16,138 nucleotides of DNA from Bdellovibrionales bacterium (GCA_020435025.1 JAGRAG010000027.1:1-16138), one strand, 5' to 3'. Counted from the first letter of the stretch, positions 5,871 through 13,722 are shown. Made by a program: numbers and translations. Notes: a model not told the origin generated them from the sequence alone.

Positions 5871-6874
5871 AAGTGATACCGATTTTTTAAGTAATTAATG
5901 TCATGCTCAACCATTAGGGCCGCTAGCTCCTTAAAGCTTGTTTTGTGTTCCCACCCCAATTTTTCTTTTGCTTTGGTCGCGTCACCAATAAGCAGATCCA
6001 CCTCTGCGGGTCTAAAATATTTTGGGTCAGTAACTACATAGTCTTGCCAATCCATACCGGCATGCTCAAAAGAGACTTTACAGAATTCTTCTACTGTATG
6101 GGTCTCACCAGTCGCTAAAACAAAATCATCGGGCTGATCATGTTGGAGCATCATCCACATACCTTCAACGTAGTCTTTGGCATAGCCCCAATCACGTTTT
6201 GCTTTTAGATTCCCTAGTTTCAGTTGTTTTTGCAGACCGAGCTTAATGGCGGCCACACCCAGGGTGATTTTTCGAGTGACAAAGTTTTCCCCACGGCGAG
6301 GTGATTCATGGTTAAACAAAATCCCATTTGAGATAAACATGTCATAAGACTCTCTGTAGTTAACTCCCATCCAGTAATTAAAAACTTTAGCAGCACCATA
6401 GGGTGAGCGGGGATAAAAGGGTGTGGTTTCTTTTTGAGGGATCTCTCGGACCATGCCGAACATCTCAGAAGAACCGGCTAAATAAATCTTAGGTGTTGTT
6501 CCAAGATCTCTTACGGCTTCTAGAAGTCTTAAGGTACCCAGACCCGTTACATCGGCTGTATAAACGGGAAGATCAAAACTAATTTTCACATGGCTTTGAG
6601 CGGCCAGGTTATAAACCTCATCCGGTTGAACTTGAAGTAGGATTCTTGTTAATGAAGCCGAATCGCCGAGGTCGCCGTAGTGAAGAGTGAAAGAAGAAGT
6701 GTTGTTGGTTTTTTCATGGTGCTTTGCCAAGTCAAAAAGGTGGTCGATGCGCTCGCGATTAAATGTACTAGCACGGCGAACCAGTCCGTGAACTTCATAG
6801 CCTTTTAGCAACAAAAATTCGGCTAGATAACTGCCGTCTTGTCCTGTCACACCGGTAATGAGGGCTTTTTTCAT
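5867..6874 (-). CDS. gmd: GDP-mannose 4,6-dehydratase
   Basis: The 335-residue extended SDR converts GDP-D-mannose to GDP-4-keto-6-deoxy-D-mannose using bound NADP. The N-terminus has the strongly conserved Gly8-Val-Thr-Gly11-Gln-Asp-Gly14-Ser-Tyr-Leu, followed by Val-Arg-Arg-Ala-Ser and the Leu-x-Tyr-Gly-Asp-Leu block. Ser135, Ser136 and Glu137 with Tyr159 and Lys163 give the catalytic set, and the Arg-Gly-Glu-Asn-Phe-Val-Thr-Arg-Lys segment is typical of Gmd. The length is slightly below the common 345-375. AAGGA (6887-6883) lies 8 bases from the ATG, inside a perfect 10-base palindrome. It leads the second glycan module, overlapping the ColD-like gene by four bases, so its product most likely flows into 3,6-dideoxyhexose synthesis rather than fucose or rhamnose. 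Confidence 0.93.
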   Translation of the reverse strand: MKKALITGVTGQDGSYLAEFLLLKGYEVHGLVRRASTFNRERIDHLFDLAKHHEKTNNTSSFTLHYGDLGDSASLTRILLQVQPDEVYNLAAQSHVKISFDLPVYTADVTGLGTLRLLEAVRDLGTTPKIYLAGSSEMFGMVREIPQKETTPFYPRSPYGAAKVFNYWMGVNYRESYDMFISNGILFNHESPRRGENFVTRKITLGVAAIKLGLQKQLKLGNLKAKRDWGYAKDYVEGMWMMLQHDQPDDFVLATGETHTVEEFCKVSFEHAGMDWQDYVVTDPKYFRPAEVDLLIGDATKAKEKLGWEHKTSFKELAALMVEHDINYLKNRYHL

Positions 6875-7038
6875 CGAAAGGATCCTTAGGGAATTAGAAA
6901 TTGTGCTTTCTCTTTATGAAAGGCAAATTCAGCACGGATTTCCTAGTTAACACACTGGGGTGTGATCTTCTTATTTTGGACGTAGATTGTCCAGTGATTT
7001 TCCCGAGAAGTTCCTTAAAACCCCATTAAATTAAGGGC
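6875..7038 (-). promoter_or_regulatory. Gap between glycan modules with three inverted repeats
   Basis: These 164 bases precede gmd and form the only sizeable gap in the glycan cluster. They hold a perfect palindrome, AAGGATCCTT (6878-6887), covering the gmd Shine-Dalgarno; CACAC-4-GTGTG (6951-6964); and TGGAC-7-GTCCA (6977-6993). I find no convincing -35/-10 pair; the best is TGGACA (6994-6989 on minus) without a good -10. A separate promoter or an attenuating structure for the second module is possible but unproven. Confidence 0.3.
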
Positions 7039-8337
7039 TTATTTATAGTCTTGAGGCAAAATTTCCTTAATTTTAGGGTGCTTAAGAACTCGATCTACCA
7101 GCTCCGCGTCTACATGGGGAAGGGGCCCTTTTTTTAGACGAACAAGCCCTTCCCCAGGAGTGATTTTTTCAGCAAAAACAGCTTCGACGATTGTCTGTTT
7201 GTAGATCTTTCTTTCCCGATATTCCGTGGCAATGTCACCAGGGGTGTAGTGAAAAGTGATCGTTAATAACAAGACAACAATAAGCGGCTTAAGCCATTTT
7301 TGCAGTCGTGGCCCGCCCCATAGGTCGACCAAGTATATGGTCACGGGAATGATCATCATAAACATATCCGCATAGCGAATTACAAATCCACCGCGCTTAA
7401 CGGTTACAGCGGCCCCTTGAATAAGAAGCCAACAGATGATCCCAAGAGGAAACAATATCGCCGACCCGTCGAGCCTTTGGCGAAAGGCTTTGTAGATCAC
7501 ATAGGCTGATGGCAACCAATAAAAGAAAATACCTGTCATATCTGGCCAACCAATTGTTTTTAAAAATAGGTATGGAAACCGGCTCCAGGACTCTAAAGCC
7601 AAGGGTTCAGAGACAGCGACCTTGGGAATGGTTTTGTAAAGAAGAAATGTCGTTACAAGGCAAACAACAGAAAAAATTAAATGAAGATAACGGTCTCGGT
7701 TTTTTACAAACCGATAGCCTTCCATTATGCCAACAACAAAGGTCGTGATGAACCCACTTGCAATAGACAAGAAACTTAAAATAGAAAGAAGGTAGGCGAA
7801 AAAGAAATTCTTTTTAGGAGCCTCACTATAGGCGGCCATTTGTAGTGAGAGCATGGAAAAGAGAGTTAGAAAATACCAATGGACTTCGATGCCCCAAAGA
7901 AGACTGTCGTAACCAATCGGCAGAAAGAAAACTAAAAATAAAATAAAGACCGATAATGGAGAGGGACGTTCAAATTTTCGAATGTAGTCATAAATAAAGA
8001 AAAGACCGGTGGCAGCTAAAAATCCTGCCTGGACTTTCATGGATAAAACGGAGTCCCAGACGCCACCATTTAAATTAAATAGTGTTAAGAGATAAATTCG
8101 AGTCATTGCTATGGGGTGTTCATTGTGGGGCTTAAAAATATCCCAAAACGAAAAATGACCTTCTAAATAGGGAATATATAGTTTTTCACCTTCCATATCC
8201 CACTGGTCAAAATAAGGAACATCCACCCCAAAATAAGAGACCAGAATAATTCGAAAAACCCAGATGAGAGCGAACAAAGAAAAAGCCCAAGCCAGAGGGT
8301 GTTTTTTTAAAATGAGAGTTTTTTGTAAATCGTCCAT
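7039..8337 (-). CDS. Polytopic membrane protein, GT-C-like glycosyltransferase candidate
   Basis: The 432-residue protein has around 9-11 hydrophobic helices. After the first helix (about 16-36) comes an extracytoplasmic-type loop with Pro-Tyr-Phe-Asp44-Gln-Trp-Asp47 and then a His71-Asn-Glu-His74 motif, a pattern seen in uncharacterised large membrane proteins of polysaccharide loci and reminiscent of the acidic first-loop motif of GT-C enzymes, which use polyprenyl-phosphate sugars. The start is ATG 8337 because AAAGG sits about 7 bases upstream; the longer reading would begin at a TTG at 8373. It overlaps the DprE2-like gene by 31 bases, which suggests coupled expression and a shared pathway, possibly transfer of a lipid-linked pentose. 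The catalytic role is inferred; a Wzy-like or flippase role cannot be excluded. Confidence 0.6.
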   Translation of the reverse strand: MDDLQKTLILKKHPLAWAFSLFALIWVFRIILVSYFGVDVPYFDQWDMEGEKLYIPYLEGHFSFWDIFKPHNEHPIAMTRIYLLTLFNLNGGVWDSVLSMKVQAGFLAATGLFFIYDYIRKFERPSPLSVFILFLVFFLPIGYDSLLWGIEVHWYFLTLFSMLSLQMAAYSEAPKKNFFFAYLLSILSFLSIASGFITTFVVGIMEGYRFVKNRDRYLHLIFSVVCLVTTFLLYKTIPKVAVSEPLALESWSRFPYLFLKTIGWPDMTGIFFYWLPSAYVIYKAFRQRLDGSAILFPLGIICWLLIQGAAVTVKRGGFVIRYADMFMMIIPVTIYLVDLWGGPRLQKWLKPLIVVLLLTITFHYTPGDIATEYRERKIYKQTIVEAVFAEKITPGEGLVRLKKGPLPHVDAELVDRVLKHPKIKEILPQDYK

Positions 8338-9062
8338 GGCAGAGCCTTTAAAACAAGAATGATAAATCGCCAATAAAAGGGAAGATAAACGATGCCCAAA
8401 TCCTTATCACTTTTTTTAATAAGTACTTGAGCAACGTTTTCAGGTGAGATAGCGGGAAACAGAAGTTTTTGCCCAAAGCTCAAATTGGTATCCACATACC
8501 CCAGACGGTAAATCTGAAAGGGAATGTTTTGCGAGCTTAAATAATGACGACAGCCCGTAACAAAAGATTCGAGAGCTGCTTTTGCTGTGGCATAAGCAAT
8601 ATTACGGCTTCGTGGAACCGGTGCCGCAATTGAGGAACAAACGGTGATGGATTTCAGTTTCCATTTTTTATGCTCGGTGGTGATCTGATTGGCAATGTGG
8701 ATTGGGGCTAGAGCATTGACCTCAAATAAGGAACTTAAGGTCCGACTAGAAAGAGGAAATTGATCACTTTCCGAATTGGCACCTGAAATCAAGAATAGAC
8801 GGGAGACATCCCCTAAGGAGTTTTCTGCCCGTTCGAAAAGCCTCTGGCTTTTTTCTTCGTTCCAATTACTTAAATCAAGCGAGAGATAACTCACTTTTCC
8901 AGACGTCGTCTGATTAAGATGGTTGGCAAGAGCTGAGAGATCTCTTTCTTGGCGGGCCACTAAAAGCAACTTGTAGCCTTTCTTTGCAAGTTGTTCCGCT
9001 AAAGCGCGTCCCACTCCGGAGCTTGCTCCTATAATGAGTGCGGCAGAAGAGACCTGACTCAT
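8307..9062 (-). CDS. DprE2-like short-chain dehydrogenase
   Basis: The 251-residue classical SDR has Gly12-x-x-x-Gly16-x-Gly18 for NAD(P), an Asn-Ala-x-Ala-Pro segment near 116, Ser143/Ser144, and Tyr157-x-x-x-Lys161. Its C-terminus is Trp/Pro-rich and hydrophobic with terminal basics (residues 226-250), as in DprE2, the reductase that completes C2' epimerisation of decaprenylphosphoryl-ribose to arabinose in mycobacteria. It directly follows, with an ATGA overlap (9059-9062), a DprE1-like FAD oxidase, reproducing the dprE1-dprE2 order. The pair therefore most likely oxidises and then reduces a polyprenyl-phosphate-linked pentose. General SDR assignment is certain; the DprE2 role rests on the neighbour and the tail. 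Confidence 0.75.
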   Translation of the reverse strand: MSQVSSAALIIGASSGVGRALAEQLAKKGYKLLLVARQERDLSALANHLNQTTSGKVSYLSLDLSNWNEEKSQRLFERAENSLGDVSRLFLISGANSESDQFPLSSRTLSSLFEVNALAPIHIANQITTEHKKWKLKSITVCSSIAAPVPRSRNIAYATAKAALESFVTGCRHYLSSQNIPFQIYRLGYVDTNLSFGQKLLFPAISPENVAQVLIKKSDKDLGIVYLPFYWRFIILVLKALPWTIYKKLSF

Positions 9063-10414
9063 TTTAAGATCCTTTGTAAAAAAGCACTTTGAACTCGACG
9101 ACGCTTATCAAATTGGAGGAGGTCCCTTTTAAACCGATGAAGCCTTTCTCCATAAGTCTGCTCGATCACGTCGCTACTTAAACGACTATCTTTATAGACA
9201 TTGGGAAGGCCTTGATGGCGAATGACCAATTTGTCCAATTCCGAAAAGTAACTAAGAGTCTTAGGATTGGCCACAGCATTAATGGCCAAAACAACCCCTT
9301 TGTGGGTGAAATTGAGATAATTATCATAGGTTTCATTAAAAAGTTTCAAAGATCCCAGGGTGATATCTGGTAGGGCTTTTTGTGTTATCAAATATAGATC
9401 GTCGCAAAACGCCTTCCAATTATCTAACGGGATGAGCAATTGCGACTCTCTATAGCCTTTTGCGCCAAACAAGTGAAAGTAAATTTCATTGCCGGAAATG
9501 GGAAAGGCTCCAGAAAAAGCATCAAGAGTTTCCACGGTCTCTTTAAGACTTTCTTTAATTGAGTAAGCGCGGTTGATCTTACGACCCATCATGGGAGCAA
9601 GCAGAGAGCCGGGTCGCACGTGGCCTCGATTCTTAGCCGTAAGACGAGTAAAGTCGTTTGAATTCGTAGAGGTCACGGCTGAAGAAAAGTCTTCACAGTA
9701 AAGAGTCCCTTTTCCAAACGACAGACGATCTTTTTGAGTTAAGTCGTTCCATGAATAAACTTGGGCGTGAAGTGTTTTCAGAGTCTCTAATTGTTCGGGA
9801 GCTTCCCACAAGTTTGCTAAAGGAAGCTTTTTCTTTTTAAGGCTTTCCCCTTCAAGTTCTTGAATTTGTAAAGTGACCTGTGTGACAAAACCAGTAGACC
9901 CTGCCCCACCGAGCGTGAGACCAAATAAAAAAGCATGTTCATTGTCTTGGCGGACTTCAAGCTCTCCGTGATCGGGCTGATACAGCATGAATGATTTGAT
10001 AGATTGACTAAAATAACCTTTGCTTTTCCCGTGGATATTAAATCCTATACAGCCACCAATGGAAATGTTGGGATGTCCAGGTAAGGGAGAAAACCAGTAC
10101 CCTCGTCGAAGTAGAAATTTCAAAAGATCACCGACCCGAAGATTCGGCTCGACTGTGATTTCCAAATTTTCGGGATCGAAACTAAGAATCCGATTAAAGG
10201 CCTCGGAGCTGACGGTGATACCACCCTCCGCGGCAGAGGCCAGGGGCAAACTCAACCCAGCCCCTTGAATGGAAAAGTGTTCCGCTGTTTTTAAAGTGCT
10301 AAACAAAGAGTGATAACGATCTGGCTTTGTGTACCAAACTTCTGCTTTTTCCGTTCCATCAAATGAAACCAATTGAGAAAAGCTCGAAGGAAAAGGAGGT
10401 GATTCAATCGACAT
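9059..10414 (-). CDS. DprE1-like FAD-dependent oxidoreductase
   Basis: The 451-residue protein has a VAO/PCMH-type FAD domain. It contains Gln50-Gly-Ala-Gly-Leu-Ser where DprE1 has Arg-Gly-x-Gly-Arg-Ser, Leu-Pro-Gly113 followed by the Gly120-Gly-Cys-Ile-Gly and His128-Gly-Lys130 motif, and Gly169-Gly-Ala-Gly-x-Thr-Gly. The C-terminal part aligns by eye with DprE1 through the Phe-Gly-x-x-Gly-Tyr and Lys408-Asp-Ser-Arg blocks; that lysine matches the DprE1 substrate-site lysine. The cysteine attacked by benzothiazinones appears to be Ala377. DprE1 oxidises the 2'-OH of a polyprenyl-phosphate ribose. The start at ATG 10414 has AGGA 8 bases upstream and lies 7 bases after the methyltransferase stop. 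The substrate in this organism is unknown. Confidence 0.78.
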   Translation of the reverse strand: MSIESPPFPSSFSQLVSFDGTEKAEVWYTKPDRYHSLFSTLKTAEHFSIQGAGLSLPLASAAEGGITVSSEAFNRILSFDPENLEITVEPNLRVGDLLKFLLRRGYWFSPLPGHPNISIGGCIGFNIHGKSKGYFSQSIKSFMLYQPDHGELEVRQDNEHAFLFGLTLGGAGSTGFVTQVTLQIQELEGESLKKKKLPLANLWEAPEQLETLKTLHAQVYSWNDLTQKDRLSFGKGTLYCEDFSSAVTSTNSNDFTRLTAKNRGHVRPGSLLAPMMGRKINRAYSIKESLKETVETLDAFSGAFPISGNEIYFHLFGAKGYRESQLLIPLDNWKAFCDDLYLITQKALPDITLGSLKLFNETYDNYLNFTHKGVVLAINAVANPKTLSYFSELDKLVIRHQGLPNVYKDSRLSSDVIEQTYGERLHRFKRDLLQFDKRRRVQSAFLQRILK

Positions 10415-10421
10415 AGAGATC

Positions 10422-11081
10422 CTAGGTCGGTTTTTTTGCTAAGATAAAAAACTGTTTTCCCATAATTTTCCAAACAAAAGGAACCATCAAATAGATTCGC
10501 ACCAACAAGGGATGGCTGGGAATTTTTGATTTCGTCGAAAAGGGAACAAATTTGGCGTGAACTTTTTCAATGGCAAAATTCGTCATTTCTAAACCCTCTA
10601 TCATCGTTAGGTGAGAAAGAGGCAGATGGTGATCATAAAAGTCCCAATAAGCATCATAGCAGTACTTAAAATTGGGTTGCATCATCATAAAAGAGCCACC
10701 AGGTTTTAAGACCCGATGAATTTCTTTTAGGACATTCGTTAACACGTCTTTGTTAGGAAGGTGTTCGAAAAAATTACTGACGAAAACCACATCTATTGTA
10801 TTGCTTTCAAGCATTGTTAAATTGTCAGCCGATCCGAGATGGAACTCTATTTCTTTGGGAAGAAGCGCTTGAACTTGGTCATTGAGGTCAACGGCAACTT
10901 TTCGTTTTGCATCAATGTTTCCTAAAAACTCACCGAAACCACAAGCTAATTCCAGAACGGCATCTGTTGGCCGAATAAATTTTTGAAAAAAGTGACGGCA
11001 GAGAACTTGCCAAACTCGTTCCTTCTTAACTCTTTCTTGCTCGGAAAATCGCACGTCATACAGTGCGCCTAATTGATTCAT
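10422..11081 (-). CDS. SAM-dependent class I methyltransferase
   Basis: The 219-residue protein has motif I as Leu43-Glu-Leu-Ala-Cys-Gly48-Phe-Gly50, an acidic strand ending near Asp65, a Gly-Ser-Ala-Asp motif II, a Phe-Phe-Glu-His-Leu stretch, and the Leu-Lys-Pro-Gly-Gly motif of methyltransf_11/25 enzymes. The C-terminal part carries a hydrophobic stretch (about 190-210) that may sit against the membrane. Its place between a GT2 and the DprE1-like gene, with ATGA coupling to the GT2 (11078-11081), suggests O-methylation of a sugar or lipid intermediate in the glycan pathway. The acceptor cannot be read from the sequence. Confidence 0.8.
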   Translation of the reverse strand: MNQLGALYDVRFSEQERVKKERVWQVLCRHFFQKFIRPTDAVLELACGFGEFLGNIDAKRKVAVDLNDQVQALLPKEIEFHLGSADNLTMLESNTIDVVFVSNFFEHLPNKDVLTNVLKEIHRVLKPGGSFMMMQPNFKYCYDAYWDFYDHHLPLSHLTMIEGLEMTNFAIEKVHAKFVPFSTKSKIPSHPLLVRIYLMVPFVWKIMGKQFFILAKKPT

Positions 11082-11809
11082 GTGGGGTCCTGACGGCGGT
11101 TAGGTGGCAAATCATACTCGGGAGAAAAGATTTTTCTATAAATAGAGAACATATCTTTAATGGTCGCTAATATGTTTTTTACGGAAGTGGAAGCGCCCTT
11201 TCCAAACTCCCGGGGAAAAGTCTGGATACCCATTTCACCAATGGGATGTCCCTTGAGCATAGTTTTCACAACAATTTCAGCGCCGATAAAAGGGCTGCTA
11301 CTTTCTAGGTTTAAGTTTTTTAAGATGGGTCTATGAATCAGCCGAAGTCCGGTACTGATATCGCGAAACTGGGTTCGATAAAGCCATCGAAAAACACAGT
11401 TATAAGTATAAGAGATAAACTGACGAAGACCAGAATAGAGCTTGACGTAACGAAAGGTAATAATCAGATCATAGTGCTTTCTTAATGGGTACATTCTTAA
11501 AAGATCGTAGACATCGTATTCATCATCCCCGTCAGTGAAACAGATCCACTCTTTTCGGGCATTTTCAAGCCCTGTGCGAACAGCCGCCCCATAGCCCTTG
11601 TTCACTTCGTGGTGAATGACACGAACCACGTTCGGATGTTCTGCGGCCAATTGATCGGCAATTTCACCAGACCGATCCGGTGAGCCATCGTTAATGATCA
11701 GGACTTCGTAGTCATCAGTGAGATTTTTCAATACTGTTAATGATTTTTCCGTAACACGCTTGACCGTGTTCTCGTCATTATAAACTGGAAAGAAAACAGT
11801 AATGCTCAC
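11078..11809 (-). CDS. GT2 family glycosyltransferase, DPM1-like
   Basis: The 243-residue GT-A protein has a Pro-Val-Tyr-Asn-Asp opening, Asn40-Asp41-Gly-Ser-Pro-Asp, Lys-Gly-Tyr-Gly-Ala-Ala-Val-Arg-Thr-Gly (71-80), the metal motif Asp93-Gly-Asp95-Asp96 and Asp150-Ile-Ser-Thr-Gly-Leu-Arg. This is the pattern of polyprenyl-phosphate glycosyltransferases of the DPM1/GtrB type, here without the C-terminal membrane helices of GtrB. The start is GTG 11809, 15 bases after the rmlA stop, with only a weak AAGG upstream. It overlaps the methyltransferase start by ATGA. The donor is unknown; the nucleotide sugar from rmlAB or UDP-glucose are possible. Confidence 0.83.
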   Translation of the reverse strand: MSITVFFPVYNDENTVKRVTEKSLTVLKNLTDDYEVLIINDGSPDRSGEIADQLAAEHPNVVRVIHHEVNKGYGAAVRTGLENARKEWICFTDGDDEYDVYDLLRMYPLRKHYDLIITFRYVKLYSGLRQFISYTYNCVFRWLYRTQFRDISTGLRLIHRPILKNLNLESSSPFIGAEIVVKTMLKGHPIGEMGIQTFPREFGKGASTSVKNILATIKDMFSIYRKIFSPEYDLPPNRRQDPT

Positions 11810-11824
11810 TGATAAAAACCTTTT

Positions 11825-12697
11825 TTACTTAATTTGCGAGGCGAGTTTTTTTAAATACGATCCGTAACCACTGTTAGGTGCTTTTTCGGCCAATTCTGTA
11901 AACTGCTCCCTTGAAATAAAACCTTGAAAGTAGGCGATCTCTTCTAGACATGCGATTTTTAGTCCCTGACGCTTTTCGATTGTCTGAACAAATTGAGCCG
12001 AAGTTAACAAAGAATCATCGGTCCCGGTATCAAGCCATGCATAACCTCTTCCAAGAGCCGTGACGCTGAGCTCTTTGTTTTGCAAATAGACCCGATTCAC
12101 GTCGGTGATCTCGAGCTCTCCACGAGCGGAAGGCTTAAGACCTTTGGATATTTCTACCACGCGATTGTCGTAAAAATAGATGCCTGTAATAGCCCAATTT
12201 GATTTAGGTTCTTTAGGCTTTTCCTCAACTGAGAGAGCATTAAAGTTTTTATCAAACTCGACAACACCATATCTTTCAGGATCTTGAACGTGGTAGGCGA
12301 AAACATTAGCGCCTTTTTCGATATTTGCCGCTTTTTTAAGAAGATCGGAAAGTTTGCCGCCATAAAATAAATTGTCACCTAAAACTAAGGCAACGTTATC
12401 GTCACCGATAAACTCTTCGCCAATAACAAAAGCTTGAGCAATTCCTTCAGGCTTTGGTTGTTCTGCATATTGTAAATTCAAGCCAAGTTCTTCGCCGGTT
12501 TCAAGAAGCTCGCGAATGATCGGAAGATCACGAGGGGTGCTGATGATCAAAATGTCACGAATGCCAGCTAACATCAATATGGAAAGTGGATAGTAAATAG
12601 TAGGTTTATCATAAACCGGTAACAGCTGTTTGCTGATGGCTTTGGTTGAAGGGTAAAGACGTGTCCCACTTCCTCCGGCTAAAACGATTCCTTTCAT
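11825..12697 (-). CDS. rmlA: Glucose-1-phosphate thymidylyltransferase
   Basis: The 290-residue enzyme makes dTDP-glucose from glucose-1-phosphate and dTTP. It has the nucleotidyltransferase signature Gly8-Gly-Ser-Gly11-Thr-Arg13-Leu-Tyr-Pro with a downstream Ser-Lys-Gln-Leu-Leu-Pro-Val-Tyr-Asp-Lys-Pro, Gly-Asp108-Asn-Leu-Phe-Tyr-Gly for metal binding, and a Glu-Lys-Pro segment followed by the Ala-Ile-Thr-Gly-Ile-Tyr-Phe-Tyr-Asp block. The length equals the usual RmlA/RfbA length. ATG 12697 overlaps the rmlB stop as ATGA, which decides the start over an in-frame one at 12724. It is the second gene of the operon. No rmlC or rmlD follows. Confidence 0.95.
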   Translation of the reverse strand: MKGIVLAGGSGTRLYPSTKAISKQLLPVYDKPTIYYPLSILMLAGIRDILIISTPRDLPIIRELLETGEELGLNLQYAEQPKPEGIAQAFVIGEEFIGDDNVALVLGDNLFYGGKLSDLLKKAANIEKGANVFAYHVQDPERYGVVEFDKNFNALSVEEKPKEPKSNWAITGIYFYDNRVVEISKGLKPSARGELEITDVNRVYLQNKELSVTALGRGYAWLDTGTDDSLLTSAQFVQTIEKRQGLKIACLEEIAYFQGFISREQFTELAEKAPNSGYGSYLKKLASQIK

Positions 12698-13722
12698 GCT
12701 TTCTCCAATACGGCCTGTGCCCACTTTTCATTGTTTAAATACCACTGTATCGTCTCTGAAATGCCTGTTTCAAAACTCCACTGGCGTTTAAATCCTAATT
12801 GGTTTTCTGCTTTACTGTCATCGATAGCATATCGCCAGTCATGACCCTTTCGGTCTTCAACAAAAGTAATAAGTTGACGGTAACTTTCACCACTACTTCT
12901 AGGACGAATTTTATCAAGGGCATCACAAAGGGTGTGAACGACAGTTAGATTTTGCCTTTCTGCTCGGCCACCAAAACAGTAGGTTTCGCCGGGGACTCCT
13001 TCTGTCAAAGCGAGATAGACGCCGTAACAGTGATCCTTTACATGAATCCAATCTCTGACATTTTTACCATCACCATACACAGGAAGAGGCTTTTCACTCA
13101 GCGCACAATTGATCATATGAGGAATGAGCTTTTCAGGAAACTGCTTAGGTCCATAGTTGTTAGAACAGTTAGTTGTGATGGTTGGCAGTTGATAGGTATG
13201 AAACCAGGCTCGCACTAAATGATCACCGGCTGCTTTAGATGCGGAGTAAGGAGAGTTTGGTGAGTAGGGAGTGGTTTCAGAAAAGTATCCTTCTTCACCC
13301 AGTTCACCATAGACTTCATCTGTAGAAACTTGAAGATATCTAAAATCTTTTTGTGTTTGCGGATCGAGACCTTTCCAGTATTGGTAAGATTGATCGAGTA
13401 AGGTAAACGTACCTTGAATATTTGTTTGAATAAACTCGGCGGGGCCATCAATGGATCGGTCCACATGGCTTTCAGCCGCAAAGTGAACGACAGACTGAAT
13501 GTTTTTGCTTTTCAGCAAGGACGCCATAAGATCGGCGTTACAGATATCGCCTTCGATCAATTCAAACGAACCGGGCCCTTTGATGCTTTCAAGGTTTTCT
13601 TTGTGGCCGGCATAAGTCAGTTTATCTACGACATAAACGTTATGGCCTTTTTCCACCATCATTTCCACAAAGTTGCTGCCGATGAATCCGGCCCCACCCG
13701 TGACGATCATGTTGTGTGACAT
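12694..13722 (-). CDS. rmlB: dTDP-glucose 4,6-dehydratase
   Basis: The 342-residue extended SDR converts dTDP-glucose to dTDP-4-keto-6-deoxyglucose. It has Gly9-Gly-Ala-Gly12-Phe-Ile-Gly15-Ser-Asn for NAD, Ala-Ala-Glu-Ser-His-Val-Asp-Arg-Ser (82-90), the catalytic Thr134-Asp135-Glu136 and Tyr159-x-x-x-Lys163, all diagnostic of RmlB. The start is ATG 13722 with GGAGA seven to eleven bases upstream; the longer frame begins at a TTG that would destroy that site. It is the first gene of the leftward cluster and lies behind the candidate promoter at 13798-13826. With RmlA alone, and no RmlC/RmlD here, the product may be used for L-rhamnose elsewhere or for another 6-deoxysugar. Confidence 0.95.
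   Translation of the reverse strand: MSHNMIVTGGAGFIGSNFVEMMVEKGHNVYVVDKLTYAGHKENLESIKGPGSFELIEGDICNADLMASLLKSKNIQSVVHFAAESHVDRSIDGPAEFIQTNIQGTFTLLDQSYQYWKGLDPQTQKDFRYLQVSTDEVYGELGEEGYFSETTPYSPNSPYSASKAAGDHLVRAWFHTYQLPTITTNCSNNYGPKQFPEKLIPHMINCALSEKPLPVYGDGKNVRDWIHVKDHCYGVYLALTEGVPGETYCFGGRAERQNLTVVHTLCDALDKIRPRSSGESYRQLITFVEDRKGHDWRYAIDDSKAENQLGFKRQWSFETGISETIQWYLNNEKWAQAVLEKA

Noticed and set aside
7000..7040. Terminator after the GT-C-like gene
   Set aside because: The C-run/G-run pair gives only a 3-4 bp stem with a large AT loop before TTTT, too weak to call.
8338..8373. TTG start for the GT-C-like protein
   Set aside because: ATG 8337 has a good Shine-Dalgarno and begins a normal cytoplasmic N-terminus; the TTG lies deep inside the upstream gene.
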